Notes: generated from the letters alone by a model not told the origin. A stretch of 64,000 nucleotides of DNA from Fundicoccus sp052116145 (GCF_052116145.1 NZ_JBQKLQ010000004.1:1-64000); one strand, 5' to 3'; counted from the stretch's first letter, positions 34,597-43,340 are shown. Program-made: numbers and translations.

Positions 34597-35976
34597 TTAT
34601 TTTTGGCTGGTATGTTTTCTATCGGTTTTAAATCGATACCAATATAATAAAAGAATGGCTAGCATGACAAAAGCGGCAAAGTATAAATAGCTCACAAGAA
34701 TAGTTGATACCTTGGCTATTGAGGAAGCAATTATTGGGAAAAGACTCATCCCAATGGCATAAATGGCTTGGAAAACGCCCATTGCGGTTGATTGCCTTTC
34801 TTCATCCACTTCTGACATTGCTTCGCTGTTTAAATAGGTGAAGCACAAGCCCGTAGTAATGCCAGGTAAAATTTGTAAGACTAACGCTAGAAAAACCGAA
34901 TTTACTTGTGAGTATAAGACAAGATAAATAATTAAACAAGTAAGGGAGAAAATGATTGACTTAATGCGATTGACTTGGCGTAATAAGTCGTGTTTAGCCA
35001 GCCAAGAAAAGAAGACAGAAGCACTCATGTAGATCACCGACGATAGGCCAATAAAGAAATCATTGGCACCCATACTTTTAATGATTTGGTTTGAGTAGGA
35101 CATGGTGGTTGTCATCTGGATGCCTTGTTGTACGAGCGCAATTAATGAAAAGAAAAGTAGTTTTCTATTCAAGGCAATACTTAGGATATATAAGGGGTTT
35201 TTATGAGTGCTTGGTTTGATATGCTTAGAAGTTACAAAGTCTTTAACATAAAACAATAAGACACAAGCGAGGGTACCAGCAAAGATGCCTGCTACAGCCA
35301 TGCCTGGCATACCTAGCGCTTTGAAGAGTGTGCTACTATAAATAAAGGCAGTATGGGGTTGGACAGCAATTGAATTATTTGAGTTCTGGGTAAAACCTAT
35401 TCTCGTGATGTGGGGGGCGTTTTTTTCGATTTCTTTTAGCTGATTAAGTAATGAAGCTGTTTCTCCACTACGAGAAATACAAATAATATGAGTGAGATTA
35501 CTTAAATTATAGTCGATTATTTTATTAGAATCAGACGCAGTCAGTTGAATGCAACGGATTCCTTTTGTCAGCATTTTCTTATATAAATACTCTCCAATAA
35601 TGGCCGAATAACCATTCGCGATAATCGCAATAGATGGTGAGGTCTCTAGTGATGTTTTCAATGATTGGAGTGCGTCTTTGTTTAAGTTAATCATCGAATG
35701 AATATCATTGGCAAGATGAAGTGACGCAGCTTCATCGATAGCCGCCATAGCACTGTCATGATGATTATTTGCTAGGTAATAGGTTAGTTCTTTATAGCCT
35801 GAAAATCCAAGCTTTTTAGAAAGTCTGAAAACAGATGAAGTGGAAGTGAAATTATCTTCCGCTACCTTCTGAATACGAATATCTAACACATGGTGACTAT
35901 TGTCTTCTAGATAGTCTAGTATCTGCTGTTCAGTCTCATTCAGTTTGATTCCTTTTATAATTTTATGGATGCTCAT
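34597..35976 (-). CDS. RpiR/SIS-type regulator fused to the C-terminal half of an MFS transporter
   Basis: 459 aa in one open frame. Residues about 1-75 are an RpiR-type helix-turn-helix (QKVAEDNFTSTSSVFRLSKKLGFSGYKEL as the core). About 105-212 are a sugar-phosphate-binding SIS domain (AIIANGYSAIIGEYLYKK, ICISRSGETASLL), whose end is missing. From about 215 the protein becomes a membrane transporter with some seven helices, including an MFS-like GLSSVIYMSASVFF and a FQAIYAIGMSLFPII block, that lacks the usual first five or so. A deletion joining two neighbouring genes in frame is the simplest explanation. Start at 35976 follows AAAAAGGAGTCACCT. Function of the chimera unknown. Confidence 0.8.
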   Translation of the reverse strand: MSIHKIIKGIKLNETEQQILDYLEDNSHHVLDIRIQKVAEDNFTSTSSVFRLSKKLGFSGYKELTYYLANNHHDSAMAAIDEAASLHLANDIHSMINLNKDALQSLKTSLETSPSIAIIANGYSAIIGEYLYKKMLTKGIRCIQLTASDSNKIIDYNLSNLTHIICISRSGETASLLNQLKEIEKNAPHITRIGFTQNSNNSIAVQPHTAFIYSSTLFKALGMPGMAVAGIFAGTLACVLLFYVKDFVTSKHIKPSTHKNPLYILSIALNRKLLFFSLIALVQQGIQMTTTMSYSNQIIKSMGANDFFIGLSSVIYMSASVFFSWLAKHDLLRQVNRIKSIIFSLTCLIIYLVLYSQVNSVFLALVLQILPGITTGLCFTYLNSEAMSEVDEERQSTAMGVFQAIYAIGMSLFPIIASSIAKVSTILVSYLYFAAFVMLAILLLYWYRFKTDRKHTSQK

Positions 35977-36006
35977 AGGTGACTCCTTTTTATAGTGTAT
36001 GGTTGA

Positions 36007-36024
36007 TTGAATAAATTTATCCAG
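36007..36024. promoter_or_regulatory. Imperfect palindrome upstream of the RpiR-MFS gene
   Basis: TTGAATAAA/TTTATCCAG: 7 of 9 positions pair. It lies 31-48 nt before the start codon, where an RpiR-type protein could regulate itself. Confidence 0.4.
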
Positions 36025-36917
36025 TGATATCTTGTGTTCATTTTACATAAAACTCTGACAGAATAAAATGATGAAAGCGACTCAGCCAGAAAGCAAAGGG
36101 GAATATTCTGACAACGATTAACCTAACGTTAAAGAATAAGTATCCTCAATTGCATCTCATTGAACTAAATAAATTTTTTCTTTTATTAACCCTGACTAAT
36201 ATCGCCGTGACAATGGAATGAATACTTTAAGTGACTCGTCTATAGAATTTACTCTCTTATAAGTTGCATGAGTTTTATTGGAAAATCTGGACTTTGAAGA
36301 ACAAAGGATGGATAGAGCCAGCACAAAGAACTCGATACACCGACTGTTAGGTCAGTTTGTATCGAGTGATTAATTTTATGGAGAATGCTTCTATGATTTT
36401 CTGCTTGATAACCTATCTTTTGCCATTTCTTAACACTCATTTAAACCTGAAATATTACCCCATTCAGCGAAAGTAATAGCTGGCGTCGACAATCATACCT
36501 TGATGTGTCCTTCAATTTGTAGCCAAATGTATTCTTCGACTAATTAAAGAGCCTAGTGCTGTGCAATTTAGCTGATATTATCAATTTGCTTATCTTTCAA
36601 TACATTCAACAGCCTAACATGATAGTAAAAGGTGTTAGCGAAGTAACAGTTAGTCTAACTTACAAACTGTTGAGACGTGTGGCTGGCCGTATTCTTAAGG
36701 GCTGGGAACGTGTCTTTCATAGAGGTATCTAGACTCGTTTTAACTTTGCCAATGTTGTTCACTAATATGATTTAATGTTGCTTATATCATTAATGTGTTT
36801 AAATAGACATAAAAATGAATTGGCTTTGAGATATTAAGTGTTTATAATAGAGGAAGCTCTACTAGCTATAATCACCCAACCATGTTGTTCTGGAAGGGTG
36901 ATTTTATTTGTGTTTAT
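36025..36917. other. Long intergenic stretch with two stem-loops
   Basis: No convincing gene in about 890 nt. A hairpin ACTCGATAC/GTATCGAGT (36330-36367) and a second one (36870-36908) are the only clear structures. A 63-codon frame on the - strand at 36249-36440 spans the first hairpin, lacks a ribosome site and resembles nothing I know. Confidence 0.5.
36870..36908. terminator. Stem-loop terminator next to the small unknown gene
   Basis: AATCACCC pairs with GGGTGATT; T-rich on the + side, and it lies directly after the stop of the - strand gene at 36918. Probably ends that gene, less certainly works both ways. Confidence 0.6.
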
Positions 36918-37181
36918 TTAGTCAGTTGTTTGTTGTTCAAGCGCTGCTAATAACTCTGATCCGCTCATGACTTCATAATAATCATCATCAAGAAGCTCCA
37001 CTTCTTTCATGTCCTGGGTGTGCATATAACCTAAAATCTCTTGACTGCCATCCTCTACGTTAACACCACAGATTGCCGCAAAGTCAATGTTACCATAAGC
37101 TAGCAAATCCTTGCGTAAATCTTTAATGGTTTCCTTTAAATCATAAAATGCATCGTCTCTCTCTTCATTTATCACAGACAT
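36918..37181 (-). CDS. Small acidic protein of unknown function
   Basis: 87 aa, rich in Asp and Glu, no membrane segment. It contains an N-terminal helical part (NEERDDAFYDLKETIKDLRKDLLAYG) and a middle segment FAAICGVNVEDGSQEILGYMH. AAAAGGAGTC precedes the ATG. A cre-like site lies about 75 nt upstream and a stem-loop follows the stop, so it looks like a real single-gene unit under possible carbon control. I do not recognise the family. Confidence 0.6.
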   Translation of the reverse strand: MSVINEERDDAFYDLKETIKDLRKDLLAYGNIDFAAICGVNVEDGSQEILGYMHTQDMKEVELLDDDYYEVMSGSELLAALEQQTTD

Positions 37182-37254
37182 ATAAGACTCCTTTTATCTA
37201 ATAAATTTGTCAATCCTCCTGAAGCATTGCTTGTTCGCTAGTACACCCACTTTC

Positions 37255-37268
37255 TAAAAGCGCTTTCA
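37255..37268 (-). promoter_or_regulatory. cre-like site (CcpA) upstream of the small unknown gene
   Basis: On the - strand TGAAAGCGCTTTTA, one change from the cre consensus TGWAARCGYTWWCA. Confidence 0.5.
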
Positions 37269-37463
37269 TTTACAGAGTTATTATCGCATGTTTTCTACTA
37301 AAATAAAAGAGGAATCATGAGAATTTTAACGGAAAAAGTAATGGCTTAAAGCGACTACGAGTGGCCGCGATACATGATTATGTATCGCTTTTGAAATTTC
37401 GAATAAAAAAATATAAATCTATTTATATTATACAAAAAACTATTGTTTTCTTCAGATGAATAG

Positions 37464-37487
37464 TGTATCTTTTTCATTGTAGATACA
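37464..37487. promoter_or_regulatory. Inverted repeat, probable operator of the XRE regulator
   Basis: TGTATCT-N10-AGATACA, perfect 7-bp arms, 50 nt before the XRE start and overlapping an AT-rich promoter-like region. Confidence 0.5.
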
Positions 37488-37537
37488 TTCACATACTCAA
37501 ATCGTATAAAAAATAGACAATGAAAGGAGGATTACAA

Positions 37538-37780
37538 TTGCCACAAGTGAATAGAACGGCATTTAAACAGTTGATAACAGTGAAAGGCTTAACTAATAAA
37601 AGCCTAGCTGAAAAGATATCAGTGTCTCCATGTACCATTAGTAATATTATGAACGGTAAAACCAGACCATGTTATGAAGTATTAGATGGTTGTTTTCATA
37701 CGTTAGAATTGACAGAAGAAGAATTTATTACCTGTTTTTTTAGACGGAAAGAGTCGGACAAGGAATTAAACCAAGTATAG
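37538..37780 (+). CDS. XRE-family helix-turn-helix regulator
   Basis: 80-aa protein that is almost only a Cro/CI-type helix-turn-helix: FKQLITVKGLTNKSLAEKIS and VSPCTISNIMNGKTRPC. The TTG at 37538 lies 9 nt after AAAGGAGG; the ATG at 37520 overlaps that site and is unlikely. Such small regulators occur in phages, mobile elements and toxin-antitoxin sets; here a sigma-like gene and a lysis cassette lie downstream. Targets unknown. Confidence 0.75.
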   Translation: MPQVNRTAFKQLITVKGLTNKSLAEKISVSPCTISNIMNGKTRPCYEVLDGCFHTLELTEEEFITCFFRRKESDKELNQV

Positions 37781-37833
37781 TGAAGTATCAGTGTCAGTAT
37801 CAATTTAAGAGGACCGATTATATATAAGGTAGA

Positions 37834-37979
37834 GCACCTTTAGAGACGATGTGAAAAGATCTATAAATACTCAAGAAAGTAAGCGCTTAAATAATGAGTG
37901 CTGTAAAGCCAATAATCGAAAGGTGCAAACACATCATCGTTTAAGTCATCCTACTGGCCAACGGCATGATGGCTTAAAC
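37834..37979 (+). promoter_or_regulatory. Structured leader before the sigma-like gene
   Basis: Two nested-in-series pairings: GCACCTTT (37834) with AAAGGTGC (37919-37926), and GTTTAAGTCATC (37939-37950) with GATGGCTTAAAC (37968-37979, 11 of 12 pairs, 17-nt loop). A cre-like AGTAAGCGCTTAAA lies at 37878-37891. No T-run, so not a simple terminator. It may be a structured RNA leader or a set of protein sites. Confidence 0.45.
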
Positions 37980-38092
37980 CATTGCAACAGGAAGTGTATC
38001 TCTTTATTATCTCGAATATGAGATAAAGCTAGATGGAGGTAAGAAAGAAGCCTATTCAGGAGAACTATTGTTTAGATAAAGGGAGGGACAAT

Positions 38093-38617
38093 TTGGATTT
38101 TCAATCATTGTATAAATCTCGGGTGTTGGAGCAGTTTGACCCTTTGGTGCATAAGACCTTGGCTCGCTTGTTTATTAGTCCGCGACATGTGTCTTATGAG
38201 GATTATGCGCAGGAGTTGCGAGTGAAATTGTTAGAGATTGAGGCATCTTTCGATGGGAATGCCTTGGGTGAGGATCGGATTCGGTTTGTGGCTTTCGCTG
38301 GTCGAGGCTTGTATTGGTTTTTAGTAAGTTTGTTGCGCAAGGAAAAGCAGTTGAACTCAGTATCTTTTGATGATATTGAAGCCGCAGTAGAATGTGAGGT
38401 GCCGGTGGAGTCCTCTCGTTTGGAGCTTATGTTCTTTATGGAAGAAGCACGTCGGCGCTTGGATGCGGCGGAGTTTGAATTGTTTCAATTGTTGATTGAT
38501 GGGGAATGGACGGTGACGGAGATTGCGCGCTTTTACAAGGTACAGCGTAAGGCGATTTATCGACGGAAGAAGAAAATTGTCGAAAAATTGAGTGACTTGA
38601 AGGAGCTATTACTTTAG
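38093..38617 (+). CDS. Sigma-70-like RNA polymerase sigma factor (ComX/SigH-like)
   Basis: About 174 aa. Region-2-like helices (about 8-80: VLEQFDPLVHKTLARLF, YEDYAQELRVKLLEIEASF, FVAFAGRGLYWFLVSLLRKEK) and a region-4-like helix-turn-helix (GEWTVTEIARFYKVQRKAIYRRKKKI, about 135-160). Size and layout fit the short competence-type sigma factors of Lactobacillales or phage-type sigma-like proteins. I prefer the TTG at 38093, behind GGGAGGG; the ATG at 38033 has no ribosome site but would add 20 residues. A structured leader precedes it. Regulon unknown. Confidence 0.7.
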   Translation: MDFQSLYKSRVLEQFDPLVHKTLARLFISPRHVSYEDYAQELRVKLLEIEASFDGNALGEDRIRFVAFAGRGLYWFLVSLLRKEKQLNSVSFDDIEAAVECEVPVESSRLELMFFMEEARRRLDAAEFELFQLLIDGEWTVTEIARFYKVQRKAIYRRKKKIVEKLSDLKELLL

Positions 38618-38704
38618 CCACGCCTTTTACTTGCCAAAGGCGAGAGCGATTGGATAAGTAGGGTAGCGAATTTTATTTTGCGACCTTTTGTTAATAGACA
38701 TAAG

Positions 38705-38742
38705 CAAATAGGACACAGTGTCATTAGACCGTGTCCTATTTG
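38705..38742. terminator. Convergent terminator
   Basis: CAAATAGGACAC pairs perfectly with GTGTCCTATTTG around a 14-nt loop. It lies between the sigma-like gene (+) and the DUF937 gene (-). Confidence 0.8.
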
Positions 38743-38774
38743 TTGTTCATTTAAATTTTTTTTCTACGGGCGGC

Positions 38775-39422
38775 TTATCTGAAAAAGTCTAGAATGCTAT
38801 CTAGGAAACCGTCTTTTTTATCGACCGTATTGTTTGACTGACCTTGCGTGAGGCCGTCGAAGATGTTTCCTAATGCATCACTAGCAGAATTGTTATTGCC
38901 ACTATTCTGGCCGTATTCTCGAACGGAGCGTGCCATTTGTTCGGCAATGTTTCCAGTTTCTTTCTGAACGCCTGCATTATCTAGACGATTCGTTTGCTTA
39001 CGATCTGCCAGATACTTTAAAACGATAGGGGCTAGTAACATTAACACACGCTTGACTGCGCCAGGAGTGACCCCAAGGGTAGTCGCGATACGCTCGAAAA
39101 TCCCTTGTTGATCATCAAAAACATGTCCTAATATTCTGTCTCCATCGTTTGTATCGACCTTATTGACTAATTCACCAAAGGAGTTGTATTGCTTGACGTC
39201 TTGATGTTGGTCTAACGCTTGCGAAAATGATGCTAAGCCTTGCGTATCATTGTTGTTACGGTTAATGGCTTGCAAAAGAATCGGTAAGCCTAGCGCAATA
39301 ATTTTCCCGAAGTCTTTCTCGTCAACTTCTGCTCGCTGTGCCATTGAAGCGGTATCCTCACGACGCTCATAGTTCATGAAAAGGTCTAACAGGTTTCCAC
39401 CAATATTATCAAATATGCTCAT
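38775..39422 (-). CDS. DUF937 domain-containing protein
   Basis: 215-aa soluble protein. The DUF937 region spans about 1-150 (LAAINRNNNDTQGLASFSQALDQH-type repeats and GDRILGHVFDDQQG, then LLAPIVLKYLADRK), ending in a low-complexity Asn/Ser/Gly stretch and a hydrophobic C terminus (DGFLDSILDFFR). The family is widespread in bacteria with no established function. GGAGAATTTAAATG start context. Single gene closed by the convergent terminator. Confidence 0.85.
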   Translation of the reverse strand: MSIFDNIGGNLLDLFMNYERREDTASMAQRAEVDEKDFGKIIALGLPILLQAINRNNNDTQGLASFSQALDQHQDVKQYNSFGELVNKVDTNDGDRILGHVFDDQQGIFERIATTLGVTPGAVKRVLMLLAPIVLKYLADRKQTNRLDNAGVQKETGNIAEQMARSVREYGQNSGNNNSASDALGNIFDGLTQGQSNNTVDKKDGFLDSILDFFR

Positions 39423-39710
39423 TTAAATTCTCCTATCTATTGTGATCTTATCCCTAGTGTAAAATGAATCGGTCTTTTTCACAAATTATATGATTGGAAC
39501 GCGACCGCATCCTAAAAGAGATACGACTAATTGAAGCGGAAGCTTGCTTAATAAACGCTTTAGCATAGAAGCTTGTTTTAATGTCACAAGTTGTTTAAAT
39601 CATGCGTTTATATGGGTGACGGGATATTGAATGAGTGTCTAAATGTGGGGAATGTGTGCTTGGATAACGGGGAAGGTTGTTAGATTGCTAGGGCAAAGGG
39701 GGAGATTGGA

Positions 39711-39995
39711 GTGTCTTTAATTGAGTTTGGGGGTCTGGCAGGAGCCTTAGTGGCGATTCTGACTCTATTATCGAAGCTAGTGAGTTTGATTGCGGCGATT
39801 CAGAAATTAATTAGTCGAATCGAACAGATGGCAGTTGATATTGTCAAAGGGGAAGAAGCGCGTGAGTTGTTGGCTGACAATGTGCACTCTCAAGAGAAAA
39901 AGTTGCAAGCCGCTGAAGGCTTGTTCGCAGAAGTGCGGCGTGAGTTGGGGGAGTTGAAGGACTCGGTAAAGGAGATGTTACAACATGTCATTTAA
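39711..39995 (+). CDS. Small membrane-anchored coiled-coil protein of the lysis cassette
   Basis: 94 aa. One N-terminal membrane helix (FGGLAGALVAILTLLSKLVSLIAAI) and a C-terminal charged coiled coil (ARELLADNVHSQEKKLQAAE and the following heptads). GTG start behind GGGGGAGATTGGA. It overlaps the Dp-1-type holin gene by 11 nt. Such proteins often sit before phage holins and may be a holin partner or second holin (compare XhlA-type proteins). Function inferred from context. Confidence 0.65.
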   Translation: MSLIEFGGLAGALVAILTLLSKLVSLIAAIQKLISRIEQMAVDIVKGEEARELLADNVHSQEKKLQAAEGLFAEVRRELGELKDSVKEMLQHVI

Positions 39996-40194
39996 TAATC
40001 AACAATACGACCGCTTGAAGTGGATCGTGTTAATATTCTTACCAGCTTTTGCTGGTTTAGTCGGTGGTTTAGGAAATTTGTATGGTGTAGCCAATGTGGA
40101 CTTATATGTGACCACGGTCAATTTGTTGACGGCTTTCTTTGGGGCTTTATTGCAGGTTTCAAGTCGACATTATCATGATGAAACGAATGGATGA
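39985..40194 (+). CDS. Phage holin, Dp-1 family-like
   Basis: 69 aa with two membrane helices (WIVLIFLPAFAGLVGGLGNLY and VNLLTAFFGALLQVSSRHY) and a charged tail, beginning SFNNQQYDRLKW. This matches the layout of Dp-1-type holins (two helices, start like NEQYD, end near VSSR.Y). It would open the membrane for the endolysin. It overlaps the previous gene and the endolysin follows after 130 nt. Confidence 0.75.
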   Translation: MSFNNQQYDRLKWIVLIFLPAFAGLVGGLGNLYGVANVDLYVTTVNLLTAFFGALLQVSSRHYHDETNG

Positions 40195-40324
40195 GTGTGG
40201 TTGAGGGAGAGTGGGAGCGAGTTAGTTGTTGATGGTGTTGAAGAAGGTGTCCTAAAGGCATGTGAGATGTGGGATGTGGGGATAAAAGAGTTTAGTAGCT
40301 GTTGGCTCTAAGGATAGGGAGTGG

Positions 40325-41200
40325 ATGCGAAAGGTGGTAACAGCACAGAAGGTAGTTGACATTGCTGGTAAATATGTCGGGGCGAAGCAATATGGTAGTG
40401 TGCATAAAGGACTGATTGATCGTTATAACCAAGTGTTACCAAGACCCAGTGGCTATAAAATGACTTATGATGATGCTTGGTGTGATGCCTTTGTGACGGC
40501 AGTAGCCGATGAAGCGGGCGCGAACCACTTGATTGGTCGCGAGTGTGGCGTCGAAAGACATGTAAAGGTCTGTCGAGACTTAGGCATTTGGCTGGGGCGT
40601 GTAAAACCAGTGGTCGGGGATTTAGTCATGTTTGATTGGGATGGTGGTGGCTTTGCGGATCATATCGCTTATGTAGGCGAAGTATCAGGCGAACGCTTTC
40701 GAACGATTGAAGGCAATTCAAATGGTCGAGTCGAGAGAAATTGGTTCGCTTGGAATGATTGGCGAATCAAAGGTTTTGCACGTCCAAAATATGGCAGTGT
40801 GGCAGGAGGCGCTGGAGCAGGCGGAGGCAATGGGGCTGGTCGTCCACTCAAGCAATCAGTCAATGAGCTAGCGTCCCAAGTCCTGTTGGGAACTTGGGGA
40901 AATAATCCGGAGCGAACGCGTGCCTTAGTGGCGGCTGGCTATGATGCCTTGGCAGTCCAGAAGCGGGTGAATGAATTGATGAAGGGTCATCTGTCTAATG
41001 CTAGTCCTAAGGTCAAGCGAGTTCAAGTGTCTCAAAAGGCTGTCCGTTTCTATACGGGAGAAGTGATGGATGCTTGGGTAAAGGGGAGTTACTTTGATGT
41101 ATTGGATCAGAAAAGGGTGCGTGGAGAAATGATCTATTTAGTAGGTTATAGGGGGGGCTTGATTGGTTGGCTACATGCGAATGATGTAAAGCTCCTATGA
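40325..41200 (+). CDS. Endolysin: CHAP-type amidase/peptidase with Cpl-7 and C-terminal binding domains
   Basis: 291-aa murein hydrolase without signal peptide. CHAP-type domain (about 1-160): catalytic Cys in DDAWCDAFVTAVADEAG, His in GGFADHIAYVGEV, and Asn/Glu in TIEGNSNG. A Gly/Ala-rich linker (about 160-175) leads to one Cpl-7 cell-wall-binding repeat (LASQVLLGTWGNNPERTRAL to AVQKRVNELM, about 183-220), then an SH3-like C-terminal part. Release through the adjacent holin is expected. Complete and probably functional. Confidence 0.88.
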   Translation: MRKVVTAQKVVDIAGKYVGAKQYGSVHKGLIDRYNQVLPRPSGYKMTYDDAWCDAFVTAVADEAGANHLIGRECGVERHVKVCRDLGIWLGRVKPVVGDLVMFDWDGGGFADHIAYVGEVSGERFRTIEGNSNGRVERNWFAWNDWRIKGFARPKYGSVAGGAGAGGGNGAGRPLKQSVNELASQVLLGTWGNNPERTRALVAAGYDALAVQKRVNELMKGHLSNASPKVKRVQVSQKAVRFYTGEVMDAWVKGSYFDVLDQKRVRGEMIYLVGYRGGLIGWLHANDVKLL

Positions 41201-41845
41201 GTTAAGTCGCATTCAACAAAATAGGCCAAACATCCCCGCTCAATTTTTGGCTGACGGGTCGACTGTCAGCGTGGCGTATATAGAAGGTGTAATAAATAAG
41301 CATCGCATGAAAGTCCTGTTTAGACTGACAGCTTTCAAGCGATTTTACTCAGACGCTTAACGTAGTATACGCCTTGTCCAAGGTTAACTTTTAACTTATA
41401 AGCCATTTCTTAAGCAGCAGGCATGATGTCTAGAGACAGAATAACGGAGGAAAGGCTACACTTAATCGTTCGAAGAAAGCTTCTTTCGATTGGTATAAAC
41501 AAGTGACGGTGCACCCATATAAGTGTTTATCTAGAAACAAAGCAAAGCTGATTTAAATCGAATAATCCAGTCTCACACTCATTCTTTTATAGGATGGTGT
41601 GAGGCTTTTTATGTGCAAACTTGCGAAGACTTTATGAATAAAGACCTCGTTTGAAGTGATTATATGAAGGGATTCAATCTGTGAAAAAGTATATTTATTG
41701 CGGCGGGCTTCAAGCTGCTTGAAGAGAGTGTTTCATCAGAATATTGTGTAAAAAATATTTTGTAAAGAGTTTAAAACGTATATTACCAAGGATGGAAAGG
41801 TTTTCTTAAGAATATATTAAGTTTCATTTAATGATAGGTTTACGT
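41201..41845. other. Non-coding stretch between lysis cassette and sugar ABC genes
   Basis: No convincing gene in about 645 nt. The only clear structure is a terminator at 41569-41610. It may hold gene remnants, but I recognise none. Confidence 0.5.
41569..41610 (+). terminator. Rho-independent terminator
   Basis: AGTCTCACAC pairs with GTGTGAGGCT (one wobble) and five T follow. It lies 370 nt after the endolysin; no nearer + strand gene is visible. Confidence 0.75.
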
Positions 41846-41873
41846 TTGACCTTAGGGCTAGACAACTTATAAG
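41846..41873 (+). promoter_or_regulatory. Probable promoter of the sugar ABC operon
   Basis: TTGACC (41846-41851), 16-nt spacer, TATAAG (41868-41873), about 70 nt before the binding-protein ATG. Confidence 0.6.
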
Positions 41874-41945
41874 TGAGTTAAGCGGTTGCATTGAGTCTGG
41901 CGGTTTTTCATTTTTTTTGTATAAGTTGAATAGGAGGAATTCAAA

Positions 41946-43292
41946 ATGGTAAAAAAATTAGTGATCAGGCTGAGTTTAGCCCTTTCTGTACTCATGCTCG
42001 CGGTGGGCGTTAGTCCACTAAATACTCTAGTCGTTTCAGCGCAAGACAATACAGTTTTACAAGTGTCCTATCCATCCTGGTGGGAAGATTGGTTCGTTGA
42101 GTTAAAGGCAGATTTTGAAGAAGCCAATGAGGGAGTAGCGGTAGAATTAATTCCCTTATTTGATGATGTGACGACGAAGCAAGCGATGATGATGCAATCG
42201 GCAGATACCGCTCCAGATGTTATAGTAGAAGATACCTATGTCATTAATTCGGATGTCAATGCAGGTTACTTAGCCTCAATGCAAGCGATGGTCGATGAAT
42301 GGGAAGACTGGGGAAATTTTGAAGAGGCTGTAAAACAAGGTGTCTCAGCAGAAAATGGGGAAGTTTACGGCGTGCCATTTAGTACGGATGTCCAAGGACT
42401 TTGGTATAATCGAGAGATTTTTGAAGAGGTTGGCTTAGAAACAGATTTTGCGCCGACGTCATGGGAAGAGGTATTGGATGCTGCACGCGCTTTAAAAGAA
42501 AGTGGCCATGCCGCCATGCCTTTGTTTATCTATGTGACGAAAGCTACTGGTGAAGCTACTTCGATGCGTACGTTCCAAGTATTATATAGTGGAACAGGTT
42601 CTGAGTTTTATGATTTTGACGAAAGTAAATGGGTAGTGGAAGAACAAGCCTTATTAGATACGTTTGGTTTTATTGATACCGTTTTCCAAGAGGGATTAGG
42701 GCCAACGATGAGTGTGGCTTCTAATAGTCAAATTGGGACAATGTTAGCTGAGACGATGATGCCGAATAATGAAGTCGCGATGATTATGGATGGTAACTGG
42801 GTAACTGGTACTTGGCGCCGAGGTGACACCGCTGAACCGTATGACCATGCGATGGATGTTTGGGGCTTTATTCCTTTCCCGACTCAAACAGGAGATGGCG
42901 ACGGCTTTACGTCGATGTCTGGAGGTTGGGCTTTTGCGATTCCAGAACAGGCAGATAATAAAGAGTTAGCGACTGCCTTTATCCAAATGGCAGTTGATGA
43001 AGAACATAAACTCGCTTATGTCTTACAAACTGGGGACATGACTGTCAGAACAGATGTAGCAGAAAGTGACGGTTACTTGACTCAAGACATCAGCAACTAC
43101 GAAGAAGCGAATGAAATTCTTCAATATACTAACTTTAGACCAACAGCTGATGATTATGCGACGATTTCCACTCATATCCAAGAAGTCGTTGAAGCGTTGG
43201 CATCAGGTACCATTACACCAGAAGAAGCCGTTCAACAATATACGGATGGTTTAATTCGAATCGTCGGCGAGGAAAACATTGTGACTCGCTAA
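41946..43292 (+). CDS. Carbohydrate ABC transporter substrate-binding protein (family 1)
   Basis: 448-aa exported binding protein of the MalE-like group. Signal peptide about 1-32 with cleavage predicted at VVSA/QDN; there is no lipobox Cys, which is unusual for a Gram-positive binding protein. The mature part has MQSADTAPDVIVEDTY, VYGVPFSTDVQGLWYNREIF, EVAMIMDGNWV and the MSGGWAFAIPEQADNKE segment typical of sugar binders. AGGAGG lies before the ATG. First gene of an operon with two permeases; substrate unknown. Confidence 0.9.
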   Translation: MVKKLVIRLSLALSVLMLAVGVSPLNTLVVSAQDNTVLQVSYPSWWEDWFVELKADFEEANEGVAVELIPLFDDVTTKQAMMMQSADTAPDVIVEDTYVINSDVNAGYLASMQAMVDEWEDWGNFEEAVKQGVSAENGEVYGVPFSTDVQGLWYNREIFEEVGLETDFAPTSWEEVLDAARALKESGHAAMPLFIYVTKATGEATSMRTFQVLYSGTGSEFYDFDESKWVVEEQALLDTFGFIDTVFQEGLGPTMSVASNSQIGTMLAETMMPNNEVAMIMDGNWVTGTWRRGDTAEPYDHAMDVWGFIPFPTQTGDGDGFTSMSGGWAFAIPEQADNKELATAFIQMAVDEEHKLAYVLQTGDMTVRTDVAESDGYLTQDISNYEEANEILQYTNFRPTADDYATISTHIQEVVEALASGTITPEEAVQQYTDGLIRIVGEENIVTR

Positions 43293-43308
43293 AATTTCAT
43301 TAGTTACT

Positions 43309-43340
43309 AGGAGGCCATGACAGAATGGTCTCCTGTTTTT
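43309..43340 (+). terminator. Intra-operon terminator/attenuator
   Basis: AGGAGGCCA pairs with TGGTCTCCT (one wobble) followed by GTTTTT, in the 75 nt between binding protein and first permease. Probably keeps permease levels below binding-protein levels. Confidence 0.75.

Noticed and set aside
36249..36440. 63-codon frame on the - strand
   Set aside because: No ribosome site, runs across a hairpin, no recognisable sequence; treated as chance.
38093..38617. Firm naming of the sigma-like gene as comX
   Set aside because: Size and layout fit, but I found no com-box-like promoter near the following genes and cannot separate it from phage-type sigma-like proteins without an alignment.
37538..41200. 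Full prophage
   Set aside because: Only a small regulator, a sigma-like gene and lysis genes are present. No integrase, packaging, head or tail genes and no att-like repeats were seen.
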